Origin: Mortierella alpina
Taxonomy: Eukaryota > Mortierellomycota > Mortierellomycetes > Mortierellales > Mortierellaceae
Assembly (NCBI GenBank): GCA_029449245.1
Contig: JANATF010000004.1
Coordinates: 2,914,001-2,978,000 of the forward strand
Length of the DNA stretch: 64,000 nucleotides
Direction of reading: 5' to 3'
Shown here: piece by piece, positions 47,831 to 58,557 of the stretch
How the letters are laid out: the number at the start of each line of letters is the position of its first letter
Position numbering within the stretch: position 1 is the first letter of the stretch
The notes under the pieces: model-generated
What the model saw: the letters and a program-made list of their open reading frames with translations, nothing else
What the model was told of the DNA's origin: nothing
Database searches by the model: none
Translations under genes and position numbers: made by a program

Positions 47831-48613
47831 TGAAAATTTTTTATACGAAAAAAACACACCCCATCCATCCATCAATAAGCCACGCCCCATCCATCGGAGC
47901 ACGTGAGGAGAATTGACCCTCCGCGGGCACATCGCGCCCAGGGCGTCAAACTACCTTGACGACCCAATCCAGACCACCCGCACCCAACCCCTTTTGCCTC
48001 ATGCTCGCACAACCTTGCGCAGATGAGCCAAGCAAAGAAACACCTGCACTCTATTTCCACAGCTCCCTTGCACAAGGTAGCACATGTTTTTTTGTTGCTG
48101 AGAAAACGCTATCTGGACGACAGGACGACGGTCGGGGCTTTTCACTCCCTCCCCCACAACCAGAACGAGCACATCAGAAAGACTTTGGTTGGATATGGGG
48201 GTGTATCTTTGACCGAAACAACGACCTGTGGTTTGCTATAGTGCCTTCTGTACTACATGTATCGTAAGCCAACAAGGTCCTTGCTCCTTGTTTGCAGCTT
48301 TGACTGTTTGCGCGGGAGACACATCTTGGAGCTGTCAACGACCAAAAAGTGAGGCCAGGGAAACAAGAGGACTCGGGCCTCTTTTGGCCATTCTTGTGCG
48401 ACATTGCAAGCGCTGCTCCAACCCCCCGAAGGCACATGAAAAGGATCGCGCGCCAAAAAAGATAGCGCAACGGGTTCTCAGGCGATCGATCGTACTTTTG
48501 GACGTACGGTATTGGTCCTGCAAGCACATGAACCCATGCGCCCACAGTTGCTTCTTTTTCATGCAAGAGAAAAATAGAGTGAGAACATCCTGCATCCAGG
48601 CAGCGAGAAGTGA

Positions 48614-48620
48614 TATAAAT
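48614..48620 (+). promoter_or_regulatory. Putative TATA box of the FAD monooxygenase
   Basis: TATAAAT, 207 bp before the ATG, followed by a CT-rich leader, the same arrangement as at the P450 gene. Confidence 0.45.
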
Positions 48621-48713
48621 GTGCCTTCCTCTTCCCCTCGTCCTCTCTTCCTTTCTCGATCACATTCGATTCATCACCTCCGACCTTCACAGCACACTCT
48701 TCTCTCTTTCTCG

Positions 48714-48718
<5 letters not shown>

Positions 48719-48746
<28 letters not shown>
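48719..48746. repeat. CT microsatellite in leader
   Basis: About 13 CT units, then CTGTCTCTGTCTCC, between the TATA box and ATG of the monooxygenase. Confidence 0.9.
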
Positions 48747-48751
<5 letters not shown>

Positions 48752-48820
48752 GTCTCCAGCACTCCACTTCTGCCTCTTCCTCTTTCTCTTCGACCTCTGA
48801 CAACTGCAAACACATCAGCC

Positions 48821-50724
48821 ATGGAGTGCCACCCCAAAGTCTTGATCGTCGGTGCCGGTATTGGCGGGCTCCTCCTAGCAATCCTTCTCCAGCGAGCTGG
48901 CATCGACTATGAAATATTCGAGCGTGCCACACAAGTCAAGCCCCTGGGCTCAGCCATGGTCACTGGCCCCAACATCCTGCCGGTCTTTGAGCAGTTGGGT
49001 CTTTTAGAGCAAGTCGAGAAGATCTCAAAGCCCTTGAAGTGCCTCGATATCTACAACGGTAGCTTGGATAAGCTGGGTACGGTCGAAGCCAACAAAAAGG
49101 AGAGGTAAACATCTCGTTCTGCAACCCACCGTCATGACCTTCTTACTCTCAGAGCCAATCCACTCACATTGCTTTTGAATTCACATCTACGCTGTAAAAC
49201 AGAGCGGGTTACCATTCGATGGTATTTGCCCGAAAGAACCTTCACCACCTTCTCCTCTCTCAGATACCACCCCACAAGATCCACATGGGTAAAAAAGTCC
49301 TAGGTATGCAAGAGACCGATGACGGCGTCAAGATCCGTTGCAGCGACAACTCTTCTTACATGGGGGATATCCTTGTTGGCGCCGATGGAGCCTACAGTGG
49401 GGTCCGCCAGAGTTTGTACAAACAGCTGTCTGCTGCAAAGCTCCTCCCAAAGCAAGATGAGGAGGAACTGTCCATGCGTTACATCTGCTTGGTTGGTACG
49501 ACCGACTCGCTGGACGAGAAGAGGTTTCCACAAGTGGGAGATCCTTTCAGTCACTTTGAGATTGTCCTAGCCAAGGATTCTTCAGAGTCTGTAAGTGAAC
49601 TAACCATCCGTACCTTGAAGAAAGAAGGTCTGATGACACACCTCAATTGGCTAATCGGCACACGCCATCTCGTTCTCTCTTTTTTTTTTCTTTGTTCTTG
49701 ATGACCTCAGATCGCATGCTTCACAGTTCCTGACAACAAAATCTGTTGGCTTTACACCGTTCAGCTGTCAGCATCCAGTCCGAACGAGCGGTTCAGAAAC
49801 TCGGAATGGGGACCCGAGGCTGCGTCAGCCATGTGTGACAAAGTCAGGGACTTTAAGGCACCCTTTGGACTGACGATGGGTGAGCTCATCGATGTCACCC
49901 CGCGGGAAACCATCTCAAAAGTCATGCTGGAAGAGAAACTCTTCGAGACCTGGCATCATGGACGAACAGCTCTTCTCGGCGATGGTAATGCTTGCGATGC
50001 TCTGTTCAATTCGCCACGATATTCATATGTGTTATCGTGAACATGCGCTAACATGATCTTTTTTTCATATTTTTGCTTCATCCTTCATAGCCTGCCATAA
50101 GGTACGAGAATTGGCCACTACCTGATGTCAATGCCTTCCTGGAAATCCTCACACTAATCCTTCCCTCATTTGTTTGTATCTAGATGTTGCCGAGTGCTGG
50201 ACAAGGAGCCATTAACGCCATGCAAGATGCAACCATTCTAGCCAACTGTATCAACGATATCAAATCCTTGACCGTCAAGAACATCTCGGCAGCTTTGAAG
50301 GACTATCAGGACCAGCGATATCACCATGCAAAGCATCAGTTCGAAACAAGCAAACGCTTTGCAGTCATCATGGGCGGTCAGGTATGCGATGACTTCAGCG
50401 TTAGAGCCCATGGTATACCCCTTTGTCGCTCTGCAGACGAAAAAAAAGCCCATATTTTAACATCCATGGCCTCTCCTCCTCTTCTTCTTCCTCCGCCTCC
50501 TCCCATCTGACACTTGTGTATTGTTATAGACATGGTCTGAGACTCTGATCAGGAAACTCGTCCTTAGTTATATGCCAAAGTCGTTGAATCAGCGACGACA
50601 GGACAAGACATGCGCGTACAGACCTCAGGCCAATTTTCTGAAACCCGTTCCTGAGCGCGGTATCATCCCTGTTCTCCCGCAGGTGCCCTCCAAGCGATAC
50701 TCACTCAACGCCAACGCTCTGTAG
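48821..50724 (+). CDS. FAD-dependent monooxygenase
   Basis: Aromatic-hydroxylase-like flavoprotein (FAD_binding_3 type; salicylate hydroxylase and zeaxanthin epoxidase relatives). Exons 48821..49104, 49203..49590, 49711..49984, 50091..50101 (11 nt), 50184..50381 and 50530..50724 give 449 residues. Motifs: VLIVGAGIGGLLLAILLQRA near the start, MVFARKNLHHLLL, the DG motif VGADGAYSGVR, and the GD motif GDACHKMLPSAGQGAINAMQ. The GD motif is assembled from exon 3, the 11-nt exon (ACHK) and exon 5, so splicing of this microexon is essential. No N-terminal signal is seen; cytosolic or peripheral membrane is likely. The substrate cannot be told. It is TATA-driven and convergent with the secreted lytic protein. 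Confidence 0.9.
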
Positions 50725-51026
50725 CGGTTGTCTCCCAATGGTCTTTTCTTCGTTTATATCCAAAATTCTAATATCACAAAACCCTTCCGTAGTATATAAG
50801 ACAGGCGCCGCTGGCTGGCTGCCATTATGGTCAAGAACAATATAATCTATGGCTTTATTTGACTGACTGACTGACTGACTGACTGACTGACTACCGCGAG
50901 AACCTTTCCAGAAGGCTTTGTCAAATCACTTTTGTGGGTGCACGATTGTGCATGGGGGCCAGCCCCCTGTGTAAAATAATAATGGAGTAGAGAAGGAACT
51001 ATGTGTAACAGCGAAAAAGAGAACGT
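50725..51026. other. Convergent 3' flanks
   Basis: Includes the (GACT)n tract at 50861-50892. No gene. Confidence 0.6.
50861..50892. repeat. GACT microsatellite
   Basis: Eight perfect GACT units. Confidence 0.95.
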
Positions 51027-51767
51027 CTAATAGATCTTGTTGCAAATAGACATGGCATAGAGAGCCTTGACAGCATAACGTCCAGAGCTGTTGCTTCTCA
51101 AGACTTGCTTCGCAGCGTCTCCAATCGGGATCTCGGCCCATCCACTCACTTTCTTCAAAGCCTTAAAGAATAAACCGGACGACAAGGTAGGGTCCATGCA
51201 CTGCTCCGCAGTGCCCCACACGGGCGTCTGTAGATTGTACAGTCCAACGGACAAGTTGTTCTCCTTCACTGCGTCATGGGGTAGTTTGCACGATCCTGCC
51301 ACCTTGGGGTTACAGACCACTGTCACGTTGGTCTCGCCCATGGCTGCCGCCAGAGCCACTGCACAACCGCGACGGTTCACTCCGTTCAAGCGCGCTACCT
51401 TGGCAATCGTACGAGCATGAGCCGATTGGTTAGCATTCAACGTGGGCAGGTTGGGAAGTGCGGGAGGGACGGTGGGACAAGGTGGCGGGTATATGAGACC
51501 CGAGTCGACATCCGTGTCAGTGATGTAGCCGCCCTTGATACGGTCCCAAAGATCCGAGGTGCCGAAGGTGCCAGTAACGTTAGAGCCCTTGATGCTACAC
51601 TCGAGTACGACGCGGTCGCCGTTCTTGAGCGATCCCATGACGGGTGCCGTGGTGAAGGGAGCTGAATGGATGTTCAATGTGGCTCGTTTGATCTTGACAG
51701 TTCCACTGGTAGCCTGGGTTGCGGCAATGGATGCAACCAGCGCAATTAGACCGAATGAGAGCTTCAT
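51027..51767 (-). CDS. Secreted SH3b plus bacterial-type lysozyme-like protein
   Basis: Single exon, 246 residues. Signal peptide at residues 1-20 (LIALVASIAATQATS). Residues about 22-90 resemble a bacterial SH3 (SH3b) domain: VKIKRATLNIHSAPFTTAPV, LKNGDRVVLEC and DLWDRIKGGYITDTDV. A Pro-rich linker (92-110) leads to residues 115-246, which follow a pattern I know from actinobacterial cell-wall lytic proteins: ARTIAKVARLNGV, ALAAAMGETNVTV (candidate catalytic Glu145), LSVGLYNLQ, PVWGTAEQCMDP, FKALKKVSGW and IGDAAKQVLRS. The bacterial equivalents read roughly AM-QES-L, LGLFQQRP, WGT, V-GW and AAQ-VQRS. Cys at 57, 97, 135, 152, 160, 190 and 242 suggest disulfides, expected for a secreted eukaryotic form. 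Neighbours have introns, this gene has none. Activity on bacterial cell wall is inference. Confidence 0.9.
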   Translation of the reverse strand: MKLSFGLIALVASIAATQATSGTVKIKRATLNIHSAPFTTAPVMGSLKNGDRVVLECSIKGSNVTGTFGTSDLWDRIKGGYITDTDVDSGLIYPPPCPTVPPALPNLPTLNANQSAHARTIAKVARLNGVNRRGCAVALAAAMGETNVTVVCNPKVAGSCKLPHDAVKENNLSVGLYNLQTPVWGTAEQCMDPTLSSGLFFKALKKVSGWAEIPIGDAAKQVLRSNSSGRYAVKALYAMSICNKIY

Positions 51768-51845
51768 GTTGGTGGCTGGTCCTTTGGCTAGCAGAATGTT
51801 GGAAGGATGAGGATGAGGATGAGGTGTTTGTGGATACTATCGGTA

Positions 51846-51853
51846 TTTATATA
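51846..51853 (-). promoter_or_regulatory. TATA box of the secreted lytic gene
   Basis: TATATAAA on the minus strand, 79 bp upstream of the ATG, a good distance for a short leader. Confidence 0.6.
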
Positions 51854-52804
51854 GCGCCGAGATGAACGCTCGATCACCACTATGCGATCCGTCAGGAGAC
51901 GCCGCGCACTGTCCTGAGAAAACGAAGCAGTTCATGTATGAACGTGCATAGAGCCCCGATCCCCCACCTCTACTTGCACTGCCCACTTGATTGATTCAAT
52001 GCGACAATCGTCGTCTGTCCTGTGACAAAGCTGCAATACTAGATGACTTTCACACAGTACAACAGAACAATAGCGCAGAGCACTGTCAAAATTGACAGAC
52101 TAGCCAGAATTCATTCCTGTTGTCCAATGTCGTCCTTGAACATCAGGACTTGTTGGGCTTTAAACGTTTATATTATTTGACGCGCACAGATGGGAGCACA
52201 AACAAAAATTCAGGCCTCATAGTCAGATATCAAAGTGCTGATAGGTCAATCCTAACGCGCCGCTTTCTGCACCGCCCAACCAGCCTGGGGCTCTTCTACT
52301 GAAGAGTGGGTACGCACGCAGATTGGTGTTCTTTGTTTTTTTTTATCCCTTTGGCCGCAACCGCCGTGAAAGTGAGATATCGTCCACCCGCAATTCCTGG
52401 CTCTAACTATCGGATCATGCTCTTAAATCCCTTTCTCTCTGACTGTCCTTCCTGGCGGGTCTACATACTCTGAAGTTGCTGCGATAACGTCTTAGGCGCA
52501 AAGAATGAAAAGATCAATTGCGGATCTAGGCTCAGTTGCCTAGAGCTGCATGACGTTGAATATCGCCGTTCGTCTTGGGCACATATGCTACAAACCAATC
52601 TGCCGGCACATGCGACATAAAACAAGTTTTCACAGTACAGTACTTTACATGCTGGGAATGATGGCTTTATAGATCGAGACAATCATTGCAAAAAAAAAAA
52701 AAATGCCTGCGCTACATATCCAGAATGAAGTTGAGCGGTTGTATGATTATTGTTATTAGTAAGGATGATCACTCTTCGAAACTCCTGCGAGGCGCAACAT
52801 GATC
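51854..52804. other. Spacer upstream of secreted lytic gene / 3' flank of DHHC gene
   Basis: About 950 bp with no gene seen. A 13-base A-run lies at about 52691-52703. Confidence 0.5.
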
Positions 52805-54826
52805 CTACACCGGCGGCATGGAGTTGGACCGGTGATGCACTTCACTGTCTATCGAGTTCTCCCGCGCCGTCACGTCAGCAGGGGTCGATTGGTCCTGATC
52901 CTTCAATTGCTGCTGTCCCGGTTGCTGGGGCTGTTGCTGCTGAATCGCCACCTGTTGAAGCTGCTGCTGTCGTTGCTCCTCCAACTGCTGGTTGTAATCC
53001 TTCCACTGGCGCGCCACTACTTTCTGGTTGTATATCGGTCCTTCTGGACGCGGAAACCGAACAGGAATCATGCATTGCCATCCCTTGCCCATGGCTTGCT
53101 CCCAGTTTTGTTTAAAGCCCACGTCGTATAATCGTTCGTTTCCTTGATTGACCTCTCCTTCGCCCGCAACCCACTTCTTGCGGATACAGGGAAGCATGCC
53201 TTCCTCTCTTGGCGTGTCGTGGTCCTCGATCGTCGTTCTGTTCAGGAGGATGAGACGGAGATGGGTGATGGTGAAGACCACAAGCGTGATTCCAAATATC
53301 CCAGAGATGACCATTCCCACAATTTGCATTTGATGCTCCCATGACTGTAAGGTACAAGAACAAAAAAAAAAACCGAAGCGGCGCATTAGAACGTTTTCCT
53401 CCATTATGTAACACGGTGGCCAAGACGAAATCCAAACGACTATAGAACTTGCCTCGGCTGGAAATCGCAAGTAGAGTAGGGCGAGAGAGACCAAAATGTA
53501 GATACAGTGCAACGCGGTATAAAACACAAACAACAAAAAGAACTTGTAGTTGTCTTGACCAACGCAGTTCAAGACCCAGGGACAATGACTAATGTGATAC
53601 CAGGGATGTACATAGAAAACGAAATGGTTAAGAAAGTGCTGCCTGTTTCATGATGGTGCGGATACGGTTCAAATGCGGCTCGATATGCACATACTGGTCC
53701 ATTTTCAAGACGCATCGTTTGCAAACCCGGCAATGATGCGCCCGCTCAGGCTTGACTATAAATTCCAGAGAAGGCAGTTGACATAATACCTTGGGTGAGC
53801 AAGCAAAGCGCGCAAGTACCGTATTGACGCAACGTGATACCAATCCAACGCATCCACTTACCATGTTGACACTTGCTGCACCATAACGGATGACCTTGTG
53901 CGGAAGGGTCTTCCGAAATATAAATAGTTCCTGATCTATTGGATTGTGCCCCTGGAATTAAGACACCTGTGGACCCTAGTGAAGTCGCTGATCCCGCTTT
54001 AGAATGATCCCGGCGTGCCTGCTGTATTTGCTGAATATGGGGCTCGAGAGTGTGCGATGTTGTACTCTGGTGTGAAATCTGTGGTTGATCCGTCCCATCC
54101 TGTCCAAGTTGCTGCTGTGATTGCGGTTGTGGTGCGTGTATGGGTTGAACTGTCGGTGCAGCTTGAAGCTAAGCAGACCCAACAAAGGAGACAAAGAATG
54201 ACAAGTGTGATGAGCAGGTGAGCACGGTTCAGTACAGGGGGTGTGACAGTCTGTGGAAATCGATCGGTCCATCGATCGGTTACGGTTACGGCGATGATAT
54301 CATATTCAGCCCATCAAGGCTTTTGTCATATACTTTACCTCGGGGCTGACCTTGCCTGGGTCTGTGAGGATGACCATGAAGTAAGCCCAGACCATCAGGA
54401 AGAAGGAGATGTGGTATAGCACAATGAGAACAGCTATGCAAAAAGTCGTTTCGAATGGAAGAGATAGTTGCATAAGCGCATCAATGAACATTCTTCCATC
54501 CCTGTACATCCGAAGATCTCTGCATATCGTACGTCCTTTATGGCGTTGTTCATACCTCCAAGGCCTTGCTCACCCTCCTGTATTATGCGCACTGCCAGTT
54601 GTAGGAGGAGCAGAAGACCTGGTTAGAACGCTGCTCCGACTTTATTTTTCGCCATGGAGCATCGTACATGCAAAGTGCTCATGGGATTCACTTTACCACA
54701 GAGAGTGACCACGTATACATAGTATCCCAAGGCGATGAGGACAATGTAGAAGACAACGGGGAAGACTGTGAGAATGAATGGTAGTGGTTTGCCTGACCTC
54801 GTATGGGCCACCCGCGTAATTCCCAT
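52805..54826 (-). CDS. DHHC palmitoyltransferase
   Basis: S-acyltransferase that palmitoylates cysteines at membranes. Exons 54697..54826, 54556..54618, 54339..54433, 53862..54168, 53695..53755, 53453..53588 and 52805..53344 give 443 residues. TM1 is FILTVFPVVFYIVLIALGYY. TM2 is AVLIVLYHISFFLMVWAYFM, followed by ILTDPGKVSPE. A Gln-rich linker follows (100-170), then the cysteine-rich domain: LWCSKCQHVKPERAHHCRVC, KRCVLKMDHHCPWVLNCVG with DHHC at 218-221 (the first His codon is split by an intron), NYKFFLLFVFYT, and TM4 IVGMVISGIFGITLVVF. The Gln-rich C-terminus carries no obvious acyl-receiving Cys cluster. The last intron (53345..53452) appears to use a GC donor (GAG|gcaagt). Exon 2 and the TM2 exon are inferred from phase and topology; a longer version of the TM2 exon was rejected. 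Confidence 0.87.
53345..53452 (-). other. Probable GC-AG intron
   Basis: Donor gcaagt and acceptor ccttacag with a T-rich tract before it; 108 bp, like the other introns of this gene (106 bp twice). It is a multiple of three and free of stops, so retention would add 36 residues. Confidence 0.7.
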
Positions 54827-55178
54827 GGAGAGGAGAGATTGGATGAGTGTCGACGTCTGAGGAGGTGAGCTTTATGGCAAGCAGGCAGACAGAGAACGAA
54901 GGGCTGGAGAGAGATGGAGAAAGGGCGAAAGTGGGAGAGGGGAGCTGTTGCTGAATGGGGCAGTTGAGGGCAGCGACGGCGGCTGCTTTAGTTGTGGATG
55001 GATGTGCGGATGGTTCAAGGAAGAGGAGGAAGAAGAAGAGCAGCAGAGGACAGCAAGAGGCGGTCAAGGCAATGATTTCAGTTTTGGGCTTTTGCAAGTG
55101 CGTATTTATTTTGATCGTGATATATGATGTATGCAAGTGCCATGTCTATGGGCAGACACGGTGTCGGGATGGAGTGGC
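54827..55178. promoter_or_regulatory. DHHC upstream region
   Basis: CT-rich on the minus strand (54880-54950), a likely core promoter and leader; the right half is the 3' flank of the AI-2E/TMEM245-like gene. No gene. Confidence 0.45.
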
Positions 55179-57863
55179 CTATGCGCAGACACGGCTTCCT
55201 CTTGGACGGCTGTAGAACTTGTCCTGCACCTCCTTCTCGAGATGCTCATGGAAGGGTCGTCCTGTCTCGGTATTGGCGGAGCGACGTGGCGCCTTGTGCT
55301 TGCTGGGCACTCCGCGCAGCTCCAGCACGGCGGCCCAAATAGCTGGCACGGCCGCGTACAGCACCGGTCCAAGCAGAAGCCCCTTCGTGCCCCACTTCAT
55401 GCCGCCCAAGAAGATCCAGAGACCAAGCCAGAAGGCAGAGGACACGCTCGGGCGGGCCGTCCGGACCACATGCGAGTCCCAAACGGTTCCATCAACAAAC
55501 ATGGTGAAAACCATATGAGCCGCCACCATGGCTAAAGCCTCCACAGGTCTCTCGCCGTAGACGTAGAAATGGATAAGTGCTCCGGGAATAGCCACCAGCC
55601 AGTTTGGCGCGATAGGGAACACGGTCAGGACAATGCCGAAAAGCGATGTCAGCCAGGCATACTTGATCGCCACGAAATTGGACGATGCGGCTCCAACAGC
55701 TGCCAGATCCATAACCCTGTCTCCCAGGTAGTGTGTCAACGTCAGCGTGAAGAGAGTGTGGTAGATGGATAGTTTGAACATGGAGATAAAGGTTCCGGAG
55801 ATAGAAAATTCCAAGCTCCTGGCCAAGATACGACCCGGCGATGGTGAGGTGGAAAGGCGGAAGGAACCAAACGAAGGCGATGAGGCAAGCGCCTGGTCGA
55901 TGAGCCAGCCGATGCGTTGAAGAGGCGAGACTCTCAGTCCGGTAAAAGTGATCAAGCCCAGGACAAAGAGGATCCATCGAAAGAGCAGGTCGTTGAACAC
56001 GTTGAATCCATAGAGAATGTTGGGCGTGTCCAACCCCTTGTAGTCGAGCAAAACGTTAAACAGGTGTTTCGCGTGAGAGACGTTGATAGCCTTGCTAGGT
56101 TGCTGCTGACGCAGTTTCTGAGCAACAAATTCCTGTGCATTCCTGAAACGGGGTCCTGAGAGTCGCATGAAGTTCAAGGTCGGGATGGCCCACATCTCTG
56201 GTTGCTGCACGGTGTCTTCCTCGGAAGTAGGGTCGTCCGCTAAATCTTCACTGTCATCTAGAGACTCTGGGTCGTCTGCGAATGCAGTTTTGTACGGCTG
56301 GAACAGGTCAATAGGGTCCGGTTCTGTTTTCAGAGGAGCGCGGCATGTTGCGATCTTTGTTGCTTGGTGGGAAGTCGTCGCTGGCTTGTAGTCCAAATCC
56401 ACCACGACATTTGCAACTTGTGCTGCCCACTCTGTCGCGCCCCATGCGAGATCTGGAAACGCGTCCTTAAGAATAGGATTGAACAACTCCAGTCCAGCGT
56501 CATATGCCTGAGATAATACCGTATCCATCTGCTTGACCAATGACTGCTTCGGATCCACTGGATCTACCTTGTCGCCAAGGGCTGGTCGACTCTGATCCTG
56601 CCTGAAAAACATGACCCTGTGGTGTGTTTGGGCGATCAACCCGTGGACGTCATGTACCACACCAGCTGACAAGATGGCAGATAGCGCGCCGAGGATCACA
56701 ATTGTAGAGAGGACAATAACGGTGGTCAATGTCGAGTTGAGGCTCTGCTGCATAGCCTTCCTGATCGACCTTGGGATGGTGTGAAGGACTGACTGTTCCT
56801 TCAGCTGCTTTTCTGTCAGGTTGCGATAAAGCAAGGCTTCCATGAATGAGACGAACGACCAAAAGCAAGCGTACGCGATATGCAGAGTTAAGATGAACAT
56901 CAACTGGCTGAGCTGCTTTGCTGTTCCAATCGGGGTCTCGCTCCATGCAGTCTTGGCAAAGGTCCAAAGTTCCTCGGGCGTGCCAAGCTGAAGTAAGCCA
57001 TAGACGAGGGCAAGTCTCAAAAGGTTCAAGTATGAGGGCGAGTTGGATGCGCGTGCGTAGTCGTCGGGTTCTTGGTCAACGAGAGTCTGATAGTTGGGGT
57101 GGAGCTCGTAATTGTCCTCGTCCATCGTATTGAGCTCGCGCTGGTCTATGCCATCCTCCGGAGCGCCCTTTTGAGTTGCTTCGTCCTTGGTCCCACTCGT
57201 GCTGCGTCCATCACAGAGTGCATGCATGACGTGGCAATATCCGAGAAACAGGGTCTTGATAGCATACGTGATATATCTGCCCAGGAAGAACTAACGAGAT
57301 CCAAAAAGGCAAGTGTTAAAAGCTGCCAACCCCAGTCGCGCAACAATACACTACAAACCAGGAGATACTTACGCGAATTATGAAGGTGACAATGGCACCA
57401 ATTGTGCTGGCGATAATGTCGAGGATGTCGTTCTCGAGGGCCTCGTGAAGAACAGGCAGAAGTGCCGACTTTAGGGCATGCTAAGAGAATCAAGCACGGG
57501 TGCAAGAAGCGAATGGAATGAGACCAGTCAGCTACACTCAGCTTGAGAGACCATAACAACCCAGCCACTGTTAATCGCCAGGTGGACTCACCAATGGCAC
57601 CGAGAGGGCGGCTGCCCAGAACAGAGGAGTCCAGAATGGGAGAATGCTATTTCGGAGGAGGAAGTGACGGATAGCAGCAACAGGCAGCAATGTGAGCACT
57701 TGGCTTTTGTTCATTTGCCTCGAGAGGGTTCAGAGTGACCAGAACGCGAGCATGTTGATTACATTTCATAGTTCGTCTTGAGGATGATTGCAAAGTATAT
57801 GAAAAGGAGGGTGACGGTAGCGAGGATGAGAGCGTCCTTCGGCTGGAAGTTGGGGCGCGACAT
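55179..57863 (-). CDS. AI-2E/TMEM245-like multi-pass membrane protein
   Basis: Exons 57763..57863, 57592..57646, 57373..57480 and 55179..57290 give 791 residues with about ten hydrophobic helices, early (LILATVTLLFIYFAIIL, LPFWTPLFWAAALSVPL, IASTIGAIVTFIIRFFLG) and late. The C-terminal third (YHTLFTLTLTHYL, KYAWLTSLFGIVLTVFPIAP, WLVAIPGALIHFYVYG, and GGMKWGTKGLLLGPVLYAAV) has the long hydrophobic helix, PIAP turn and GxxxGPVL end typical of the AI-2E transporter superfamily, whose eukaryotic branch is TMEM245. An acidic, probably cytosolic or lumenal loop (about 350-420) separates the halves. Transported substrate is unknown; bacterial relatives export signalling molecules or exchange Na+/H+. 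The first donor is gtaatc, weaker than the others. Confidence 0.85.
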
Positions 57864-58557
57864 GAGTGTGTGCTAGAGGTGCTTAATCAATCTTTACATG
57901 CACCAAGGGGGGGAGGGTGAAGAAAAAAAGGGAAAGGCGAACGGAAAAAAGCATCAGAATGCAAAAATGTATCAACCCAGGGCATTTTTTGAGAGGACGA
58001 AATACGACCAATTGGAGAGGGTGAGCAGCTGCCAGGGCATTTCATCGTCCACACTCTATCGCTGCCCTTCTCCTTTACATCTCCACAGGCTCCTTCAATC
58101 CGCCTTTGCATTGTTGCCTCCACACCATGTCCTACATTCCACCCTTGCCTTGGTGCCTCCGCCCACTCCATCAACGCGCCGCTCATTCACCTCTTTCGCT
58201 CTTTGCATCCTTCATTTTGCTCCATTAACCCCATGCACCTGCTCTCAACCTCTCGCGCAACCAAAGCTTGAGCGCTTGACCTATCGCCCTCAAGTCGATT
58301 CCCAACATTTAGAGACCTTGAAACATCCATTCTCACAGGTTTCATTCCTGTCTAATGAGTGGAGGCATGTTCAACCAGAAGCTTCTCTCTTGCGCTCTGA
58401 AAAAAAAAACCATGTATCGCGCTCGCGGCAGCGGCCAGGTTAGGGAGCCGTTGGTTCGTGCAGAAGGGGTCTCTCCGTCATTCCACTTCCGATCTCGGAT
58501 GCTTCCACATTGCTTCACGCGTAGCTCTATGTCTGTTACTTTACTCCAAAACAACTC
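57864..58557. other. Spacer with dispersed repeat relative
   Basis: Upstream of the TMEM245-like gene and downstream of the phosphatase gene. Bases about 58170-58236 resemble the tandem repeat units at 30.8-31.0 kb. No gene seen. Confidence 0.5.
58170..58236. repeat. Relative of the 30.8-kb repeat
   Basis: ACGCGCCGCTCATTC, then a CTCTTT..GCATCCTTCATTT stretch and CCATTAACCCCATGC, in the same order as at 30918-30999. Confidence 0.6.

Larger units (their letters stand above)
47784..48820. promoter_or_regulatory. Divergent spacer eL8 / FAD monooxygenase
   Basis: About 1 kb. Next to the monooxygenase there is TATAAAT at 48614 and a (CT)n leader (48719-48746). No gene seen between. Confidence 0.5.

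Noticed and set aside
54434-54526. Longer version of the DHHC TM2 exon including a MYRDGRMFIDALMQL segment
   Set aside because: It needs a 38-nt intron with a GAG acceptor; the 122-bp intron ending catag gives correct phase and a cleaner TM2.
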